Shown: positions 1 to 8,992, numbered from the stretch's first letter. The stretch: 64,000 nucleotides of DNA from Streptomyces sp. NRRL F-2580 (GCF_000720115.1 NZ_JOIR01000036.1:1-64000); one strand, 5' to 3'. The notes: a model not told the origin generated them from the sequence alone. Numbers and translations: made by a program.

Positions 1-503
1 TCGGACGCCGAACGTGACGAGGGGTCGGAGAGCTCGGCGGAAGTGCGTTCGGCGCCCTGCGGGGATCGCCCCGACACACGCCCGGCCCCGCCGAAACCGC
101 CCTGGTGGTCGGACCGCCCGGCCTCGTGGGGGTGCGCCTCCTGGGGGGATTGGCCCGGCGTGCTCGCCGTTCCGCCGAAACCGCCCTGGTGGTCGGACGG
201 CCCGGCCTCGTGGGGGTGCGCCTCCTGGGGGGATTGGCCCGGCGTGCTCGCCGTTCCGCCGAAACCGCCCTGGGGGGCGGACCGCCCGGCCTCGTGGGGG
301 TGCGCTTCCTGGGGGGATTGGCCCGGCGTGCTCGCCGTTCCGCCGAAACCGCCCTGGGGGGCGGACGGCCCGGCCTCGTGGGGGTGCGCTTCCTGGGCGG
401 GTTGACCCGGCGTGCTCGCCGTCCCGTCGGAACCGCCCTGGGGGGCGGAGTCCTGTGGGGGGTGCCACGGCATGCTCTTGTCGGAGCTTGCGGGGGGCGT
501 CAT
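1..503 (-). CDS. N-terminal part of a repeat-bearing protein, DUF4350 by position (partial)
   Basis: The frame is open on the minus strand from an ATG at 503 to the window edge, at least 167 codons. The ATG overlaps the stop of the preceding gene by four bases (ATGA), so translation is probably coupled. The visible part is a Pro/Gly/Ala/Gln/His-rich, probably disordered stretch dominated by four tandem 28-residue units (core GGFGGTASTPGQSPQEAHPH followed by EAG, P or R, then SAPQ or SDHQ). No membrane segment or catalytic motif is visible yet. In Streptomyces the gene at this place, next to the DUF4129 gene upstream of mtrA, usually encodes a DUF4350 membrane protein. That assignment rests on gene order alone. 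The extension itself is unusual. Confidence 0.6.
   Translation of the reverse strand, partial: MTPPASSDKSMPWHPPQDSAPQGGSDGTASTPGQPAQEAHPHEAGPSAPQGGFGGTASTPGQSPQEAHPHEAGRSAPQGGFGGTASTPGQSPQEAHPHEAGPSDHQGGFGGTASTPGQSPQEAHPHEAGRSDHQGGFGGAGRVSGRSPQGAERTSAELSDPSSRSAS
91..426. repeat. Four tandem 84-bp repeats
   Basis: Units start at 91, 175, 259 and 343; a degenerate fifth begins near 427. Copies differ at only a few positions, and the period is exactly 28 codons, so the minus-strand frame of the partial gene is preserved. Variant residues alternate between copies (P/R, and AP/DH), which fits duplication with exchange between units. Confidence 0.9.
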
Positions 504-1135
504 GGGGTGGGTCCCGTCAGGAGGGGCTTCGTGGTGGTGAGGGTGAGGTCGAGGGTGCGGAGGCGGGCGTAGGTGTCGGCGTCGGCGGTGCGGCCGCCGT
601 AGGTGACGTCGTCGAAGGTGCGGGCGGCGGCGCGGAGGTCCTCGGCGTGGGCGGGGAGGGAGACGGCGGCTTCGGCGGCCGCCTCGTCGGCGGTGCGGCC
701 CGGGCGGGGGTCCAGGAGGGTGCGTTCCTCCAGGGAGCGGACGACGGCGCGCATGCGTTCCTGGACGGCTTCGGTCCACCGGCCGGCGGTGGCGTGGGCG
801 TCGGCGGCCTTGCGGTGGTCGGCGGCGCTGCGGACGCCGTCGTCGAAGAGGGTGCCCGGGGAGGTGGGGGTGCGCCGTGGGGAGCCCAGGCGCCACCACA
901 GGGCGGCTGACGCCAGGACGACCAGGAGGAGGACGGCGATCAGTCCGACGGGGCCTCCGGGGGTTGCCCCGGAGGCGGCGCCGAACAGGTCGTCGAGCCA
1001 GTCGAAGAAGGCGCGGATCGCGCGGTCGAGCAGGCTCGGGTCGTTCTCGTGGTACATCGGCTTGGACAGCTCGCGCTCGGCCGCCTCGCGGGCGGCTTCG
1101 CGCGGTGTCGTCACCGGCGGGACCTCCGCGAGCAT
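500..1135 (-). CDS. DUF4129 domain membrane protein
   Basis: This is a 211-residue protein. It has one clear membrane segment at about residues 48-66 (GLIAVLLLVVLASAALWW), an acidic amphipathic stretch before it, and a C-terminal DUF4129-like domain with a conserved helix (ERMRAVVRSLEERTLLDPRPGRTADE) and a DDVTYGGR-type motif. DUF4129 proteins sit in a conserved actinobacterial membrane-protein operon upstream of mtrA, together with a MoxR-type ATPase and DUF58 proteins; the biochemical role is unknown. The ATG at 1135 overlaps the stop of the upstream gene (TGATG) and the stop overlaps the next start, so all three genes are probably translationally coupled. Confidence 0.85.
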   Translation of the reverse strand: MLAEVPPVTTPREAAREAAERELSKPMYHENDPSLLDRAIRAFFDWLDDLFGAASGATPGGPVGLIAVLLLVVLASAALWWRLGSPRRTPTSPGTLFDDGVRSAADHRKAADAHATAGRWTEAVQERMRAVVRSLEERTLLDPRPGRTADEAAAEAAVSLPAHAEDLRAAARTFDDVTYGGRTADADTYARLRTLDLTLTTTKPLLTGPTP

Positions 1136-2367
1136 CACCCGTAGTTCTCGACGCCGGCCGCCCGGGCGAGCTCCAGGTCGAGGCCCTCGCGCCGGATGCG
1201 CTGGTCGACGTAGAGGAGGACGGTGACGCCGGACTGGAACGGCATGACGATGGTCTGCGCGATGATCAGGCCGATGGCGGAGAGGATCAGCGAGCCCCAG
1301 GCGGTCTGGGCGGTGCCGTCCGCCACGGCGTCGAACCCGCCGCCGAAGGCGAGGAGGCCGGCCCACTGGAACGGGGTGACGATCATCGCCGCGAGCAGGA
1401 AGCCGATGAAGCCGGTGAGGAGCGTGATGCCGAAGACGCGCCACCAGGCGCCCTTGACCAGCTTCGAGGAGCGGGCGAAGGCCTTGAGGACGGTGCTCTT
1501 CTCCAGCATCAGGGCGGGCGAGGCCAGGCTGAACTTGATCCCCAGCCAGACGAGGAGGGGGAGCCAGACGACGAAGCCGAGGATGCTCAGGCCGATGCTG
1601 TCGGCGAGGATGCCGGGCAGGACCAGTACGGCGCCCATGACGATGGCGCCGAGAGCCAGGAGCAGGGTGAGCCCGGCCAGGCGCAGCAGCTGGGGGCGCG
1701 CGTCGCGCCAGGCGGCGGAGACCGTGGAGTTCTGGCCGAGTACCGCCCGGCTGAAGATCATGGTGAGCATCGCGGTGACCACGATGGTGCCGAGGACCTG
1801 GATGAACTGGGTCACGGCCGACGCCCCGAGGGTGCTGCCCAGGCTGTCGATCATCTGCTCGGCGGAGACGTCCTCGCTCGGCGCGAGGATGAGGTCCTTC
1901 AGCATGTACCTCTGTACGAACACGCCGATCACCTGGACGACCGTGGCCACGACCAGGGTGATGGGCAGCACCGAGCGCCAGTGCGTGCGCATGGTGGCGA
2001 CCGCGCCGTCGAGGATCTCGCCCAGGCCCAGGGGGCGCAGCGGGATCACACCGGGCTTGGCGGCCGGGGGGCTGCCCCATTGTCCGGGGCCGCCCGGGTA
2101 GCCGTACTGGGGGCCGTTCTGGCCTCCGTACGGGGTGTTCTGGGGCTGGCCCCAGCCTCCCGCGGCCGGGGTCGGCGGGACTTCGGGCGTGCCCGGGCTC
2201 GACCACTGGCCGGGCGGCGGCTGCTCGGCGGACCACTTGGGGTCGCCGGCGGGCCGGTCGGGCTGCTGCGCGCCGCCGTCGGTGCCGGGCTGGTCGGCGG
2301 GGGTTCCCGGCCGATCGCCGTCGGACGGAGAGGATCCGGGCGTAGCCCAGCCCGGAGAGTCGTTCAT
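1135..2367 (-). CDS. Multi-spanning membrane protein, glycerophosphodiesterase membrane-domain family
   Basis: This 410-residue protein starts with about 115 residues rich in Pro, Gly and Gln (predicted disordered, cytosolic). About six hydrophobic helices follow, beginning after the PLRPLGLGEILDGA motif that is typical of this family. The family resembles the membrane domain of some glycerophosphodiester phosphodiesterases, but no phosphodiesterase domain is present, so enzymatic activity should not be assumed. The ATG at 2367 was chosen because GGAG lies 8 bases upstream and the family homology begins downstream of it. An ATG further upstream only adds a low-complexity tail. The gene is divergent from mtrA and is probably the first gene of a coupled operon running leftwards. 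Confidence 0.85.
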   Translation of the reverse strand: MNDSPGWATPGSSPSDGDRPGTPADQPGTDGGAQQPDRPAGDPKWSAEQPPPGQWSSPGTPEVPPTPAAGGWGQPQNTPYGGQNGPQYGYPGGPGQWGSPPAAKPGVIPLRPLGLGEILDGAVATMRTHWRSVLPITLVVATVVQVIGVFVQRYMLKDLILAPSEDVSAEQMIDSLGSTLGASAVTQFIQVLGTIVVTAMLTMIFSRAVLGQNSTVSAAWRDARPQLLRLAGLTLLLALGAIVMGAVLVLPGILADSIGLSILGFVVWLPLLVWLGIKFSLASPALMLEKSTVLKAFARSSKLVKGAWWRVFGITLLTGFIGFLLAAMIVTPFQWAGLLAFGGGFDAVADGTAQTAWGSLILSAIGLIIAQTIVMPFQSGVTVLLYVDQRIRREGLDLELARAAGVENYG

Positions 2368-2628
2368 CGTCGCTCCTTCACGTGCACCTGCTGCGGCGGG
2401 GGCGCTGGTCGCTGCCATCGTGCCACGTGGGGCCCCCGAACGGAGTAGGGGATTGTGAGGCTCCCGTGACCCTGGCCGTCCCCCCGGAGCTCCGGCAGCC
2501 CTTACGTTCAATTGTCGCCCGGATCCGGGGCAGACTGGTCGACCTGATCTCCACGCAGGTCGGAGGGGCGATTTCCAGCCCTTTTGGCTGTGGGACAGCT
2601 CACCGCCGGGTAACGATTAGCTAATGGG

Positions 2629-3318
2629 ATGATGTCAACCATGAAGGGACGCGTCCTTGTCGTCGACGACGACACCGCGCTGGCCGAGATGCTCGGCATT
2701 GTGCTGCGTGGAGAAGGTTTTGAGCCGTCGTTCGTAGCGGACGGTGACAAGGCACTTGCTGCCTTCCGGGAGGCGAAGCCGGACCTGGTACTGCTCGACC
2801 TCATGCTGCCCGGACGGGACGGCATAGAGGTGTGCAGGCTGATCAGGGCCGAGTCCGGTGTGCCGATCGTCATGCTCACCGCCAAGAGCGACACGGTGGA
2901 CGTCGTCGTGGGCCTGGAGTCCGGGGCCGACGACTACATCGTCAAGCCGTTCAAGCCGAAGGAGCTGGTGGCCCGCATCCGGGCCCGTCTGCGCCGGTCG
3001 GAGGAGCCCGCGCCCGAGCAGCTGGCCATCGGTGACCTGGTCATCGACGTGGCCGGGCACTCGGTCAAGCGCGACGGCGCCTCGATCGCCCTGACCCCGC
3101 TCGAGTTCGACCTGCTGGTCGCCCTCGCGCGCAAGCCCTGGCAGGTGTTCACCCGCGAGGTGCTGCTGGAGCAGGTCTGGGGCTACCGGCACGCGGCGGA
3201 CACCCGACTGGTGAACGTGCACGTGCAGCGCCTGCGCTCCAAGGTGGAGAAGGACCCGGAGCGCCCCGAGATCGTCGTGACGGTGCGCGGTGTCGGCTAC
3301 AAGGCCGGACCCAGCTGA
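2629..3318 (+). CDS. mtrA: Response regulator MtrA
   Basis: MtrA is an OmpR/PhoB-type response regulator, conserved in actinobacteria, that controls cell division, envelope and developmental genes and is phosphorylated by MtrB. The 229-residue frame has the acidic triad at residues 13-15, the phospho-acceptor Asp57 in LLDLMLPG, Lys106 in VKPFKP, and a C-terminal winged helix ending in VTVRGVGYKAG. Length and sequence match the Streptomyces family closely. Three in-frame ATGs (2629, 2632, 2641) are possible and none has a strong ribosome site; 2629 gives the usual family length. A GTAACG motif lies about 20 bases before the start and might be an autoregulatory half-site. mtrB follows one base after the stop or overlaps it. 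Confidence 0.97.
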   Translation: MMSTMKGRVLVVDDDTALAEMLGIVLRGEGFEPSFVADGDKALAAFREAKPDLVLLDLMLPGRDGIEVCRLIRAESGVPIVMLTAKSDTVDVVVGLESGADDYIVKPFKPKELVARIRARLRRSEEPAPEQLAIGDLVIDVAGHSVKRDGASIALTPLEFDLLVALARKPWQVFTREVLLEQVWGYRHAADTRLVNVHVQRLRSKVEKDPERPEIVVTVRGVGYKAGPS

Positions 3319-3319
3319 G

Positions 3320-5275
3320 GTGCAGTCCGGCACGTCCGCCGCGTCCGGCAGCGGCCGCGGCGGCTCCCGCTGGCGCAGCCTCTGGGCCGGCCGGCCGTTC
3401 CAGGACGGAGCGCCCGGCAGCCCCGTGCTGCGGCTGTGCGTGCGCCTCGTACGCCGGCCGCTGGTTCCGGCTGTCCGGCTGTGGCGCCGCAACATCCAGC
3501 TCCGGGTGGTCGCCGCCACCCTGCTGATTTCGCTGGCGGTGGTCCTCGCCCTGGGCGTGGTCGTGATCGCCCAGGTCAGCAGGGGGCTGCTCGAAGCCAA
3601 GGAGCAGGCGGCGCAGAGCCAGGCGGCGGGCGGGTTCGCGGTCGCGCAGGAGAAGGCCAACGCCCCCGCGACCGTGGACGGGCCCGACGCCACCGACAAC
3701 AAGGTCGGCCGGGACGCCAGCACCTGGATGAACTCCCTGGTCAAGCAGCTGGCCAGTGGCGGCCAGACCGCCTTCGAGGTCGTCGCGCTCGGCGCCGGCA
3801 CCGGGGAGCAGGCCCTGCCCGGGACGCAGGGCGTCAAGGGCGCCCGTGCCTCGGGCAACGTCGATCCGACCGCCAGCGTGCCCGTCAAGCTGCGCCGGGC
3901 CGTCAACCACGCCACCGGCGCCTTCAAGACCTTCTCCGAGATCCGCTACACCGCGGGGTCCGGGGACAAGGCCCCCGAGCCGGCGCTGGTCGTGGGCAAG
4001 CGGCTCACCGACATCAACGGGGACCCGTACGACCTGTACTACCTCTTCCCGCTCACGCAGGAGGAGGAGTCCCTCAACCTGATCAAGGTCACCATCGTGA
4101 CCGCGGGCCTGTTCGTCGTCGTCCTGCTCTGCGGCATCGCCTGGCTCGTCGTACGCCAGGTGGTGACCCCCGTGCGGATGGCCGCCGGGATCGCCGAGCG
4201 GCTCTCGGCCGGCCGGCTCCAGGAGCGGATGAAGGTCACCGGCGAGGACGACATCGCGCGCCTGGGCGAGGCCTTCAACAAGATGGCGCAGAACCTCCAG
4301 CTGAAGATCCAGCAGCTGGAGGAGCTGTCGCGGATGCAGCGCCGGTTCGTCTCGGACGTCTCGCACGAGCTGCGCACCCCGCTGACGACGGTACGGATGG
4401 CGGCCGACGTCATCCACGACGCCCGCGTCGACTTCGACCCGATCACCGCGCGCTCGGCCGAGCTGCTCGCCGGGCAGCTCGACCGCTTCGAGTCGCTCCT
4501 CGCCGACCTGCTGGAGATCAGCCGCTTCGACGCCGGGGCCGCGGCCCTGGAGGCCGAGCCGATCGACCTGCGGGAGGTCGTCCGCCGTGTCATCGACGGG
4601 GCCGAGCCGCTCGCCGAGCACAAGGGCACGCGGATCCGCGTCCTCGGCGACACCCAGCCGGTCATCGCGGAGGCCGACTCGCGGCGCGTGGAGCGGGTGC
4701 TGCGCAACCTCGTCGTCAACGCCGTGGAGCACGGCGAGGGCCGCGACGTGGTGGTCCGGCTGGCGTCCGCGGGCGGGGCCGTCGCCGTCGCCGTACGGGA
4801 CTACGGCGTCGGGCTGAAGCCCGGCGAGGCCACCCGCGTCTTCAACCGCTTCTGGCGGGCCGACCCGGCGCGGGCGCGCACGACCGGCGGGACCGGCCTC
4901 GGCCTGTCCATCGCCGTCGAGGACGCCCGGCTGCACGGCGGCTGGCTCCAGGCCTGGGGCGAGCCGGGCGGCGGCTCGCAGTTCCGTCTGACCCTGCCGC
5001 GCACGGCCGACGAGCCGCTGCGGGGCTCTCCCATCCCGCTGGAGCCCGAGGATTCCCGGGCCAACCGGGCCAGGGCCGCCGCCGAGGCCGCGGGCCGTAC
5101 GGCGGACCGCCCGGCCACGGACCCCGGCGACCGGTCGCCGATACCGCCGCGCTCGCCGGTCACCGGTGCGCTGCCGGTGCCCGCCGACCCGACGGCCCTG
5201 CCGGGGAACGGGGCCCGGGTGGTGGCCCGCCCGGCCGAGCAGGCACAACAGGAGGATCGACCCGATGGACGCTGA
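3320..5275 (+). CDS. mtrB: Sensor histidine kinase MtrB
   Basis: MtrB is the membrane sensor kinase that phosphorylates MtrA. The order is: basic N-terminus; membrane helix at about 61-82; extracytoplasmic sensor of about 170 residues; second helix at about 255-277; HAMP to about 325; dimerisation/phosphoacceptor helix with His349 in SHELRTPL; ATPase domain with GTGLGLS near 526; and a disordered Pro-rich tail of about 90 residues. The GTG at 3320, one base after the mtrA stop, is chosen. A GTG at 3290 inside mtrA is the alternative and adds ten residues. The reading frame overlaps lpqB by 11 bases, consistent with one coupled mtrA-mtrB-lpqB operon. Confidence 0.95.
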   Translation: MQSGTSAASGSGRGGSRWRSLWAGRPFQDGAPGSPVLRLCVRLVRRPLVPAVRLWRRNIQLRVVAATLLISLAVVLALGVVVIAQVSRGLLEAKEQAAQSQAAGGFAVAQEKANAPATVDGPDATDNKVGRDASTWMNSLVKQLASGGQTAFEVVALGAGTGEQALPGTQGVKGARASGNVDPTASVPVKLRRAVNHATGAFKTFSEIRYTAGSGDKAPEPALVVGKRLTDINGDPYDLYYLFPLTQEEESLNLIKVTIVTAGLFVVVLLCGIAWLVVRQVVTPVRMAAGIAERLSAGRLQERMKVTGEDDIARLGEAFNKMAQNLQLKIQQLEELSRMQRRFVSDVSHELRTPLTTVRMAADVIHDARVDFDPITARSAELLAGQLDRFESLLADLLEISRFDAGAAALEAEPIDLREVVRRVIDGAEPLAEHKGTRIRVLGDTQPVIAEADSRRVERVLRNLVVNAVEHGEGRDVVVRLASAGGAVAVAVRDYGVGLKPGEATRVFNRFWRADPARARTTGGTGLGLSIAVEDARLHGGWLQAWGEPGGGSQFRLTLPRTADEPLRGSPIPLEPEDSRANRARAAAEAAGRTADRPATDPGDRSPIPPRSPVTGALPVPADPTALPGNGARVVARPAEQAQQEDRPDGR

Positions 5276-7130
5276 GCCCGACGACGCGCGGCCCGGGGGC
5301 GGCGCGCGGGCACGGGGCCGGCGGCTGCGCACCCTGCGGGCGTACGCCTTCGGCGCGGCCGGGCTGCTGCTCGCCGGCTGCGCCTCCATGCCCGACCACG
5401 GCGAGATCCGCCCGGTGCAGGCCTCGCAGGGCGTCGACTCGCAGGTCCGCGTGTTCGGCGTACCGCCCGCCGACAAGGCGAGCGCGGCCGACATCGTCGA
5501 CGGCTTCCTGGAGGCGATGACCAGCGACGACCCGCAGCTGGAGACCGCCCGGAAGTACCTCACCGAGGAGGCCGCGAAGAGCTGGAAGCCCGGCTCCGCC
5601 GTCACCGTGCTCTCCTCCGGCCTGGACCGGGTCTCGATCCGCGGCGAGAAGGACCCGGACGGGCCCCGCTGGAAGGTGACCGGCACGAAGCTCGCGACCG
5701 TGGACGAGCGCAGCGCGTACCAGCCGCAGACCGGCGGCGAGAAGTACGAGGAGTACCTCCAGCTCGTCCAGGACGAGGACAAGCAGTGGCGGATCTCGTC
5801 GCCGCCGAACGGTCTCGTGCTCAGCGAGTCGGACTTCCAGCGCATCTACATGCCGGTCAACAAGTACTACTTCGCGGGCGGCACGCTCGTCGCGGACCCC
5901 GTGTACGTGCGCCAGCGCACCGATCCGGACTCGCGGATGGACCCCACGACGCAGACGGTGCAGTCGCTGCTCGCGGGGCCGTCCAGGTGGCTCGGCCCCG
6001 TCGTCGAGTCCAGCTTCCCCACCGGCACGGAACTGCGGGAGGGCACCAAGTCCCTTTCGTACGACGGCCAGAACACGCTGCGGGTGCCGCTCAACGACAA
6101 GGCCGACAACGTCGCCCAGCCGCAGTGCAAGAAGATGGCCACCCAACTCCTCTACACGGTCAAGGACCTGACGGGGTCCCGGCTCGACCAGGTCGAGATC
6201 CTGCGCTCCGACGACAAGTCGTCCTCGCTGTGCTCGGTGACCGAGCTGAACGCGGCCGCGATCGCCAACCGCCCCCGGATCCCCGACTACCAGTACTTCG
6301 TCGACAACGAGAAGCGGCTGGTCCGGATGAAGCTGGACGTGACCAGCGAGGAACAGCAGCGGGCCGAGGCGGTGCCGGGGCCGCTGACCACGCCGCCCGC
6401 CTTCAAGGTCGGCTCGGCGGCCGTGACGTACGACGAGCGGCGCGCGGCCGTGGTCTCCGAGGACGGGCACGGGCTGTACGTGGTGCCCCTGGTGGGCGGC
6501 GGGCCCATGCCGCAGCCGCTGCCGGTCGGCAAGGGCAGCACGCTGACGGCGCCCAGCTGGGACGCGGCCGGCGACCTGTGGGTCGCGGACGCCGATGCGC
6601 AGCACCCGGGGCTGTGGCGGGTGCCCGGCGGGGCCGGGACCCCGGAGAAGGTGCAGGTGGCCGGTCTGGACGGCGGGCGGATCGCCGCGCTGAAGGCCTC
6701 TTCCGACGGGGTGCGGATCGCGCTCCTCGTGGAGAGGAGCGGCCGCAAGAACCTGTACGTCGGGCGGATCGAACGGCCCGACGCCAAGGGTGACGCCTCG
6801 GCGGTGTCGGTGCGCGAGCTGCGCCCGGCCGCCCCGCAGATGGCGGACGTGACGACGATGAGCTGGGCGCCGCACGGGCGGCTGCTCGTGGTGGGCCGGG
6901 AGAGCCGCGGGGTGCAGCAGGCCCGCTACATGCTGGCGGACGGCTCGATGGTCGCGGCGAGCCTGCCGGGGGCGGCCGGGCTGTCCGCGGTCGCGGCCGC
7001 GGCCTCGGAGGACGAGTCGAAGCCGAAGCCGGTGGTGGCGTACTCGGAGGACGGGATCGTGTACCTGCCTCCGGGCGCGCAGTGGCGCACGGTGGCGGTG
7101 GGCGGCCGGGCTCCGGTGTACCCGGGCTGA
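5265..7130 (+). CDS. lpqB: Lipoprotein LpqB
   Basis: LpqB is a surface lipoprotein that acts with MtrB and modulates MtrA output. The 621-residue protein has a basic N-terminus, a hydrophobic stretch and a lipobox LLLAGC with Cys39 as the predicted lipid-modified residue. A GerMN-type domain follows at roughly residues 195-330, then a C-terminal beta-propeller-like region carrying repeated VSEDG, DLWVADAD and YSEDGIVYL strands. The ATG at 5265 has GGAGGA 8 bases upstream and overlaps the end of mtrB. Membrane anchoring and extracellular location follow from the lipobox. Co-transcription with mtrAB is strongly suggested by the overlap. Confidence 0.95.
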   Translation: MDAEPDDARPGGGARARGRRLRTLRAYAFGAAGLLLAGCASMPDHGEIRPVQASQGVDSQVRVFGVPPADKASAADIVDGFLEAMTSDDPQLETARKYLTEEAAKSWKPGSAVTVLSSGLDRVSIRGEKDPDGPRWKVTGTKLATVDERSAYQPQTGGEKYEEYLQLVQDEDKQWRISSPPNGLVLSESDFQRIYMPVNKYYFAGGTLVADPVYVRQRTDPDSRMDPTTQTVQSLLAGPSRWLGPVVESSFPTGTELREGTKSLSYDGQNTLRVPLNDKADNVAQPQCKKMATQLLYTVKDLTGSRLDQVEILRSDDKSSSLCSVTELNAAAIANRPRIPDYQYFVDNEKRLVRMKLDVTSEEQQRAEAVPGPLTTPPAFKVGSAAVTYDERRAAVVSEDGHGLYVVPLVGGGPMPQPLPVGKGSTLTAPSWDAAGDLWVADADAQHPGLWRVPGGAGTPEKVQVAGLDGGRIAALKASSDGVRIALLVERSGRKNLYVGRIERPDAKGDASAVSVRELRPAAPQMADVTTMSWAPHGRLLVVGRESRGVQQARYMLADGSMVAASLPGAAGLSAVAAAASEDESKPKPVVAYSEDGIVYLPPGAQWRTVAVGGRAPVYPG

Positions 7131-7215
7131 GCTGCGGCCGAGGCGCGTCGCGGGCTGGGCCGCGGCTCCGTCCACAGGGGTGGCGGGCTCCGTCGGGGTC
7201 CGTCAGTGTGGAGGG

Positions 7216-7989
7216 GTGCGCGGGTGGTGGCAGGAGCTGGCCGAGCTGGTGCTGCCGGTCGACTGCGCCGGCTGTGGAGCGGTCCGGGTGCTGGTGTGCG
7301 CGGGCTGCCGGCAGGCGCTGAGCGGGGCCGGCGCGGGGCCGGTGCGGCCTTCTCCGCGTCCCGGGGGCCTTCCGGTGGTGCAGGCCGCCGCCGTCTACGA
7401 CGGGGGCGTACGTGCCCTCCTGCTGGCCCACAAGGAGCGCGGGGCGCTGCCGTTGGCCGGGGTGCTCGGCGAGGCCCTGGCGGGGGCCGTCCTGGCGGGC
7501 GGCCCGGTGCGTGCGGGCCCGGCTCCGGCGGAAGTGGCCCTGGTGCCGGTGCCGTCGGCGCGTCGGCAGGTCCGGGCGCGCGGGCACGATCCGGCGCGCA
7601 GGATCGCCCTGGCGGCCGCGGGGCGGCTGCGGCGGGCCGGTGTTCCCGCGCGCGTGGCGCCCGTACTGCGGCTGCGGCGGGCGGTGGCGGACCAGGCGGG
7701 GCTCGGGGCCCGGCAGCGCCGGGAGAACCTCGCGGGGGCGCTGGCGGTGTGCCGGGACGGGGCGCGGCTGACGGACGGGGCCGAGATCGTGCTCGTGGAC
7801 GACCTGATCACCACCGGGGCGACGCTGGCGGAGGCGGCCCGGGCGGTGCGCGCGGCCGGGCTGGCCGCGGGCCCCGGGGACGTGCTGCGGGCAGCGGTGG
7901 TCGCCGCGCCCGCGGACTCCTTCGGGCGGCTCCCCGGGGCGGTGCCCCGCCGGCCTGCCACGCGTAGAGGTCGAAAATCTCGTGAATAG
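7216..7989 (+). CDS. ComF-family phosphoribosyltransferase-like protein
   Basis: The protein is about 257 residues. It has an N-terminal zinc-ribbon pattern (Cys17, Cys20, Cys28, Cys31) and a type I phosphoribosyltransferase fold with the PRPP-binding loop VLVDDLITTGATL near residues 193-205. ComF proteins are linked to DNA uptake in Firmicutes, but in actinobacteria the role is unknown; a nucleotide-salvage or amidophosphoribosyl function has been proposed for relatives. The family usually begins at the RGWWQE motif, which favours the GTG at 7216. A GTG at 7180 would add 12 residues. Neither start has an ideally spaced ribosome site. The gene lies 85 bases after lpqB on the same strand. Confidence 0.82.
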   Translation: MRGWWQELAELVLPVDCAGCGAVRVLVCAGCRQALSGAGAGPVRPSPRPGGLPVVQAAAVYDGGVRALLLAHKERGALPLAGVLGEALAGAVLAGGPVRAGPAPAEVALVPVPSARRQVRARGHDPARRIALAAAGRLRRAGVPARVAPVLRLRRAVADQAGLGARQRRENLAGALAVCRDGARLTDGAEIVLVDDLITTGATLAEAARAVRAAGLAAGPGDVLRAAVVAAPADSFGRLPGAVPRRPATRRGRKSRE

Positions 7990-7993
7990 ATTT

Positions 7994-8019
7994 GGAACTG
8001 GCGGGGAAGGCCCATCGTT
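7994..8019 (+). promoter_or_regulatory. SigR-type promoter candidate upstream of hpf
   Basis: GGAAC at 7994-7998, then exactly 18 bases, then GTT at 8017-8019. This matches the shape of the SigR (thiol/oxidative stress) consensus GGAAT-N18-GTT except for the last base of the -35. It would start a transcript with a leader of about 255 bases before the preferred hpf start. Confidence 0.4.
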
Positions 8020-8282
8020 GCAGGTAGTAAGAGGGAACAGCCACTTGACTGGAAGTACATTCCGGTAGCGGGTGCCGACAACCGTCATAGAGGGATATGT
8101 TCGGTTGTAAGGAACTCAGGAGGCTGTCTCTCGACTCCGAAGTCGGTGGGGTGTCGATCTTGCCGATGGGGGAGGAGGAGGTGAAAGTCGCCAAGTCCGA
8201 GGCTCCGGCCTTCACCGGAGTCTGGTGCGAAAGGGAGACGCTTCGCCCCGTCGGGCGGAGCTATCCGGGAACGGAGTTCTGC

Positions 8283-8978
8283 GTGGACATCGTCGTCAAG
8301 GGCCGCAAGACCGAAGTGCCCGAGCGGTTCCGCAAGCACGTGGCCGAGAAGCTGAATCCGGAGCGGATCCAGAAGCTCGACGCCAAGGTGATCAGCTTGG
8401 ACGTCGAGGTGTCCAAGGAGCACAACCCGCGTCAGGCCGACCGTTCCGACCGCGTGGAGATCACCCTGCATTCGCGGGGCCCGGTGATCCGGGCCGAGGC
8501 CGCCGCCGCCGACCCGTACGCGGCGCTCGACCTCGCTCAGGACAAGCTGGAGGCCCGGCTGCGCAAGCAGCACGACAAGCGCTACACCCGCCGTGGCAAC
8601 GGCCGGCTCTCGGCCGCGGAGGTCGCCGACGTCGTGCCGGGCGTCGCGTCGCTCAACGGCAGTGGCCAGGTGGTCACCGAGGAGAAGACGGACGGGGTTC
8701 CGATCACCCGGATCGGACCCATCGAGGTGCAGGGCGAAGGCCCGCTCGTCGTCCGCGAGAAGACCCACTCGGCCGCCCCCATGTCGCTCGACCAGGCTCT
8801 GTACGAGATGGAACTGGTCGGCCACGACTTCTATCTGTTCGTCGACTCCGAGACGAAGCTGCCCAGCGTGGTCTACCGGCGTCACGCGTACGACTACGGC
8901 GTCATCCACGTGAACCCCGACGGTGCCTCCAGCGCGGAGGAGCCGCGAGGCGGCGCCGGCGGCGCGCTCGGCGGCTGA
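8283..8978 (+). CDS. hpf: Long-form ribosome hibernation promoting factor
   Basis: HPF binds the small ribosomal subunit and promotes 100S ribosome dimers in stationary phase or stress. The 231-residue protein has an N-terminal S30AE/YfiA domain (start VDIVVKGRKTEVPERF) to about residue 105, a linker, and a C-terminal dimerisation domain (FYLFVDSETKLPSVVYRR, then YDYGVIHV). This is the long form expected outside gamma-proteobacteria. The GTG at 8283 is chosen because the family begins there and GGAG lies 7-8 bases upstream. An in-frame GTG at 8181, directly after a GGAGGAGGAG stretch, would add 34 residues and cannot be excluded. A hairpin terminator follows. Confidence 0.93.
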   Translation: MDIVVKGRKTEVPERFRKHVAEKLNPERIQKLDAKVISLDVEVSKEHNPRQADRSDRVEITLHSRGPVIRAEAAAADPYAALDLAQDKLEARLRKQHDKRYTRRGNGRLSAAEVADVVPGVASLNGSGQVVTEEKTDGVPITRIGPIEVQGEGPLVVREKTHSAAPMSLDQALYEMELVGHDFYLFVDSETKLPSVVYRRHAYDYGVIHVNPDGASSAEEPRGGAGGALGG

Positions 8979-8992
8979 ACCGAACCATTCGT

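Noticed and set aside
14..910. Plus-strand open frames across the 84-bp repeats
   Set aside because: The minus-strand frame continues an overlapping operon with ATGA coupling, while the plus-strand products are Arg/Pro/Gly-rich and cross the DUF4129 gene.
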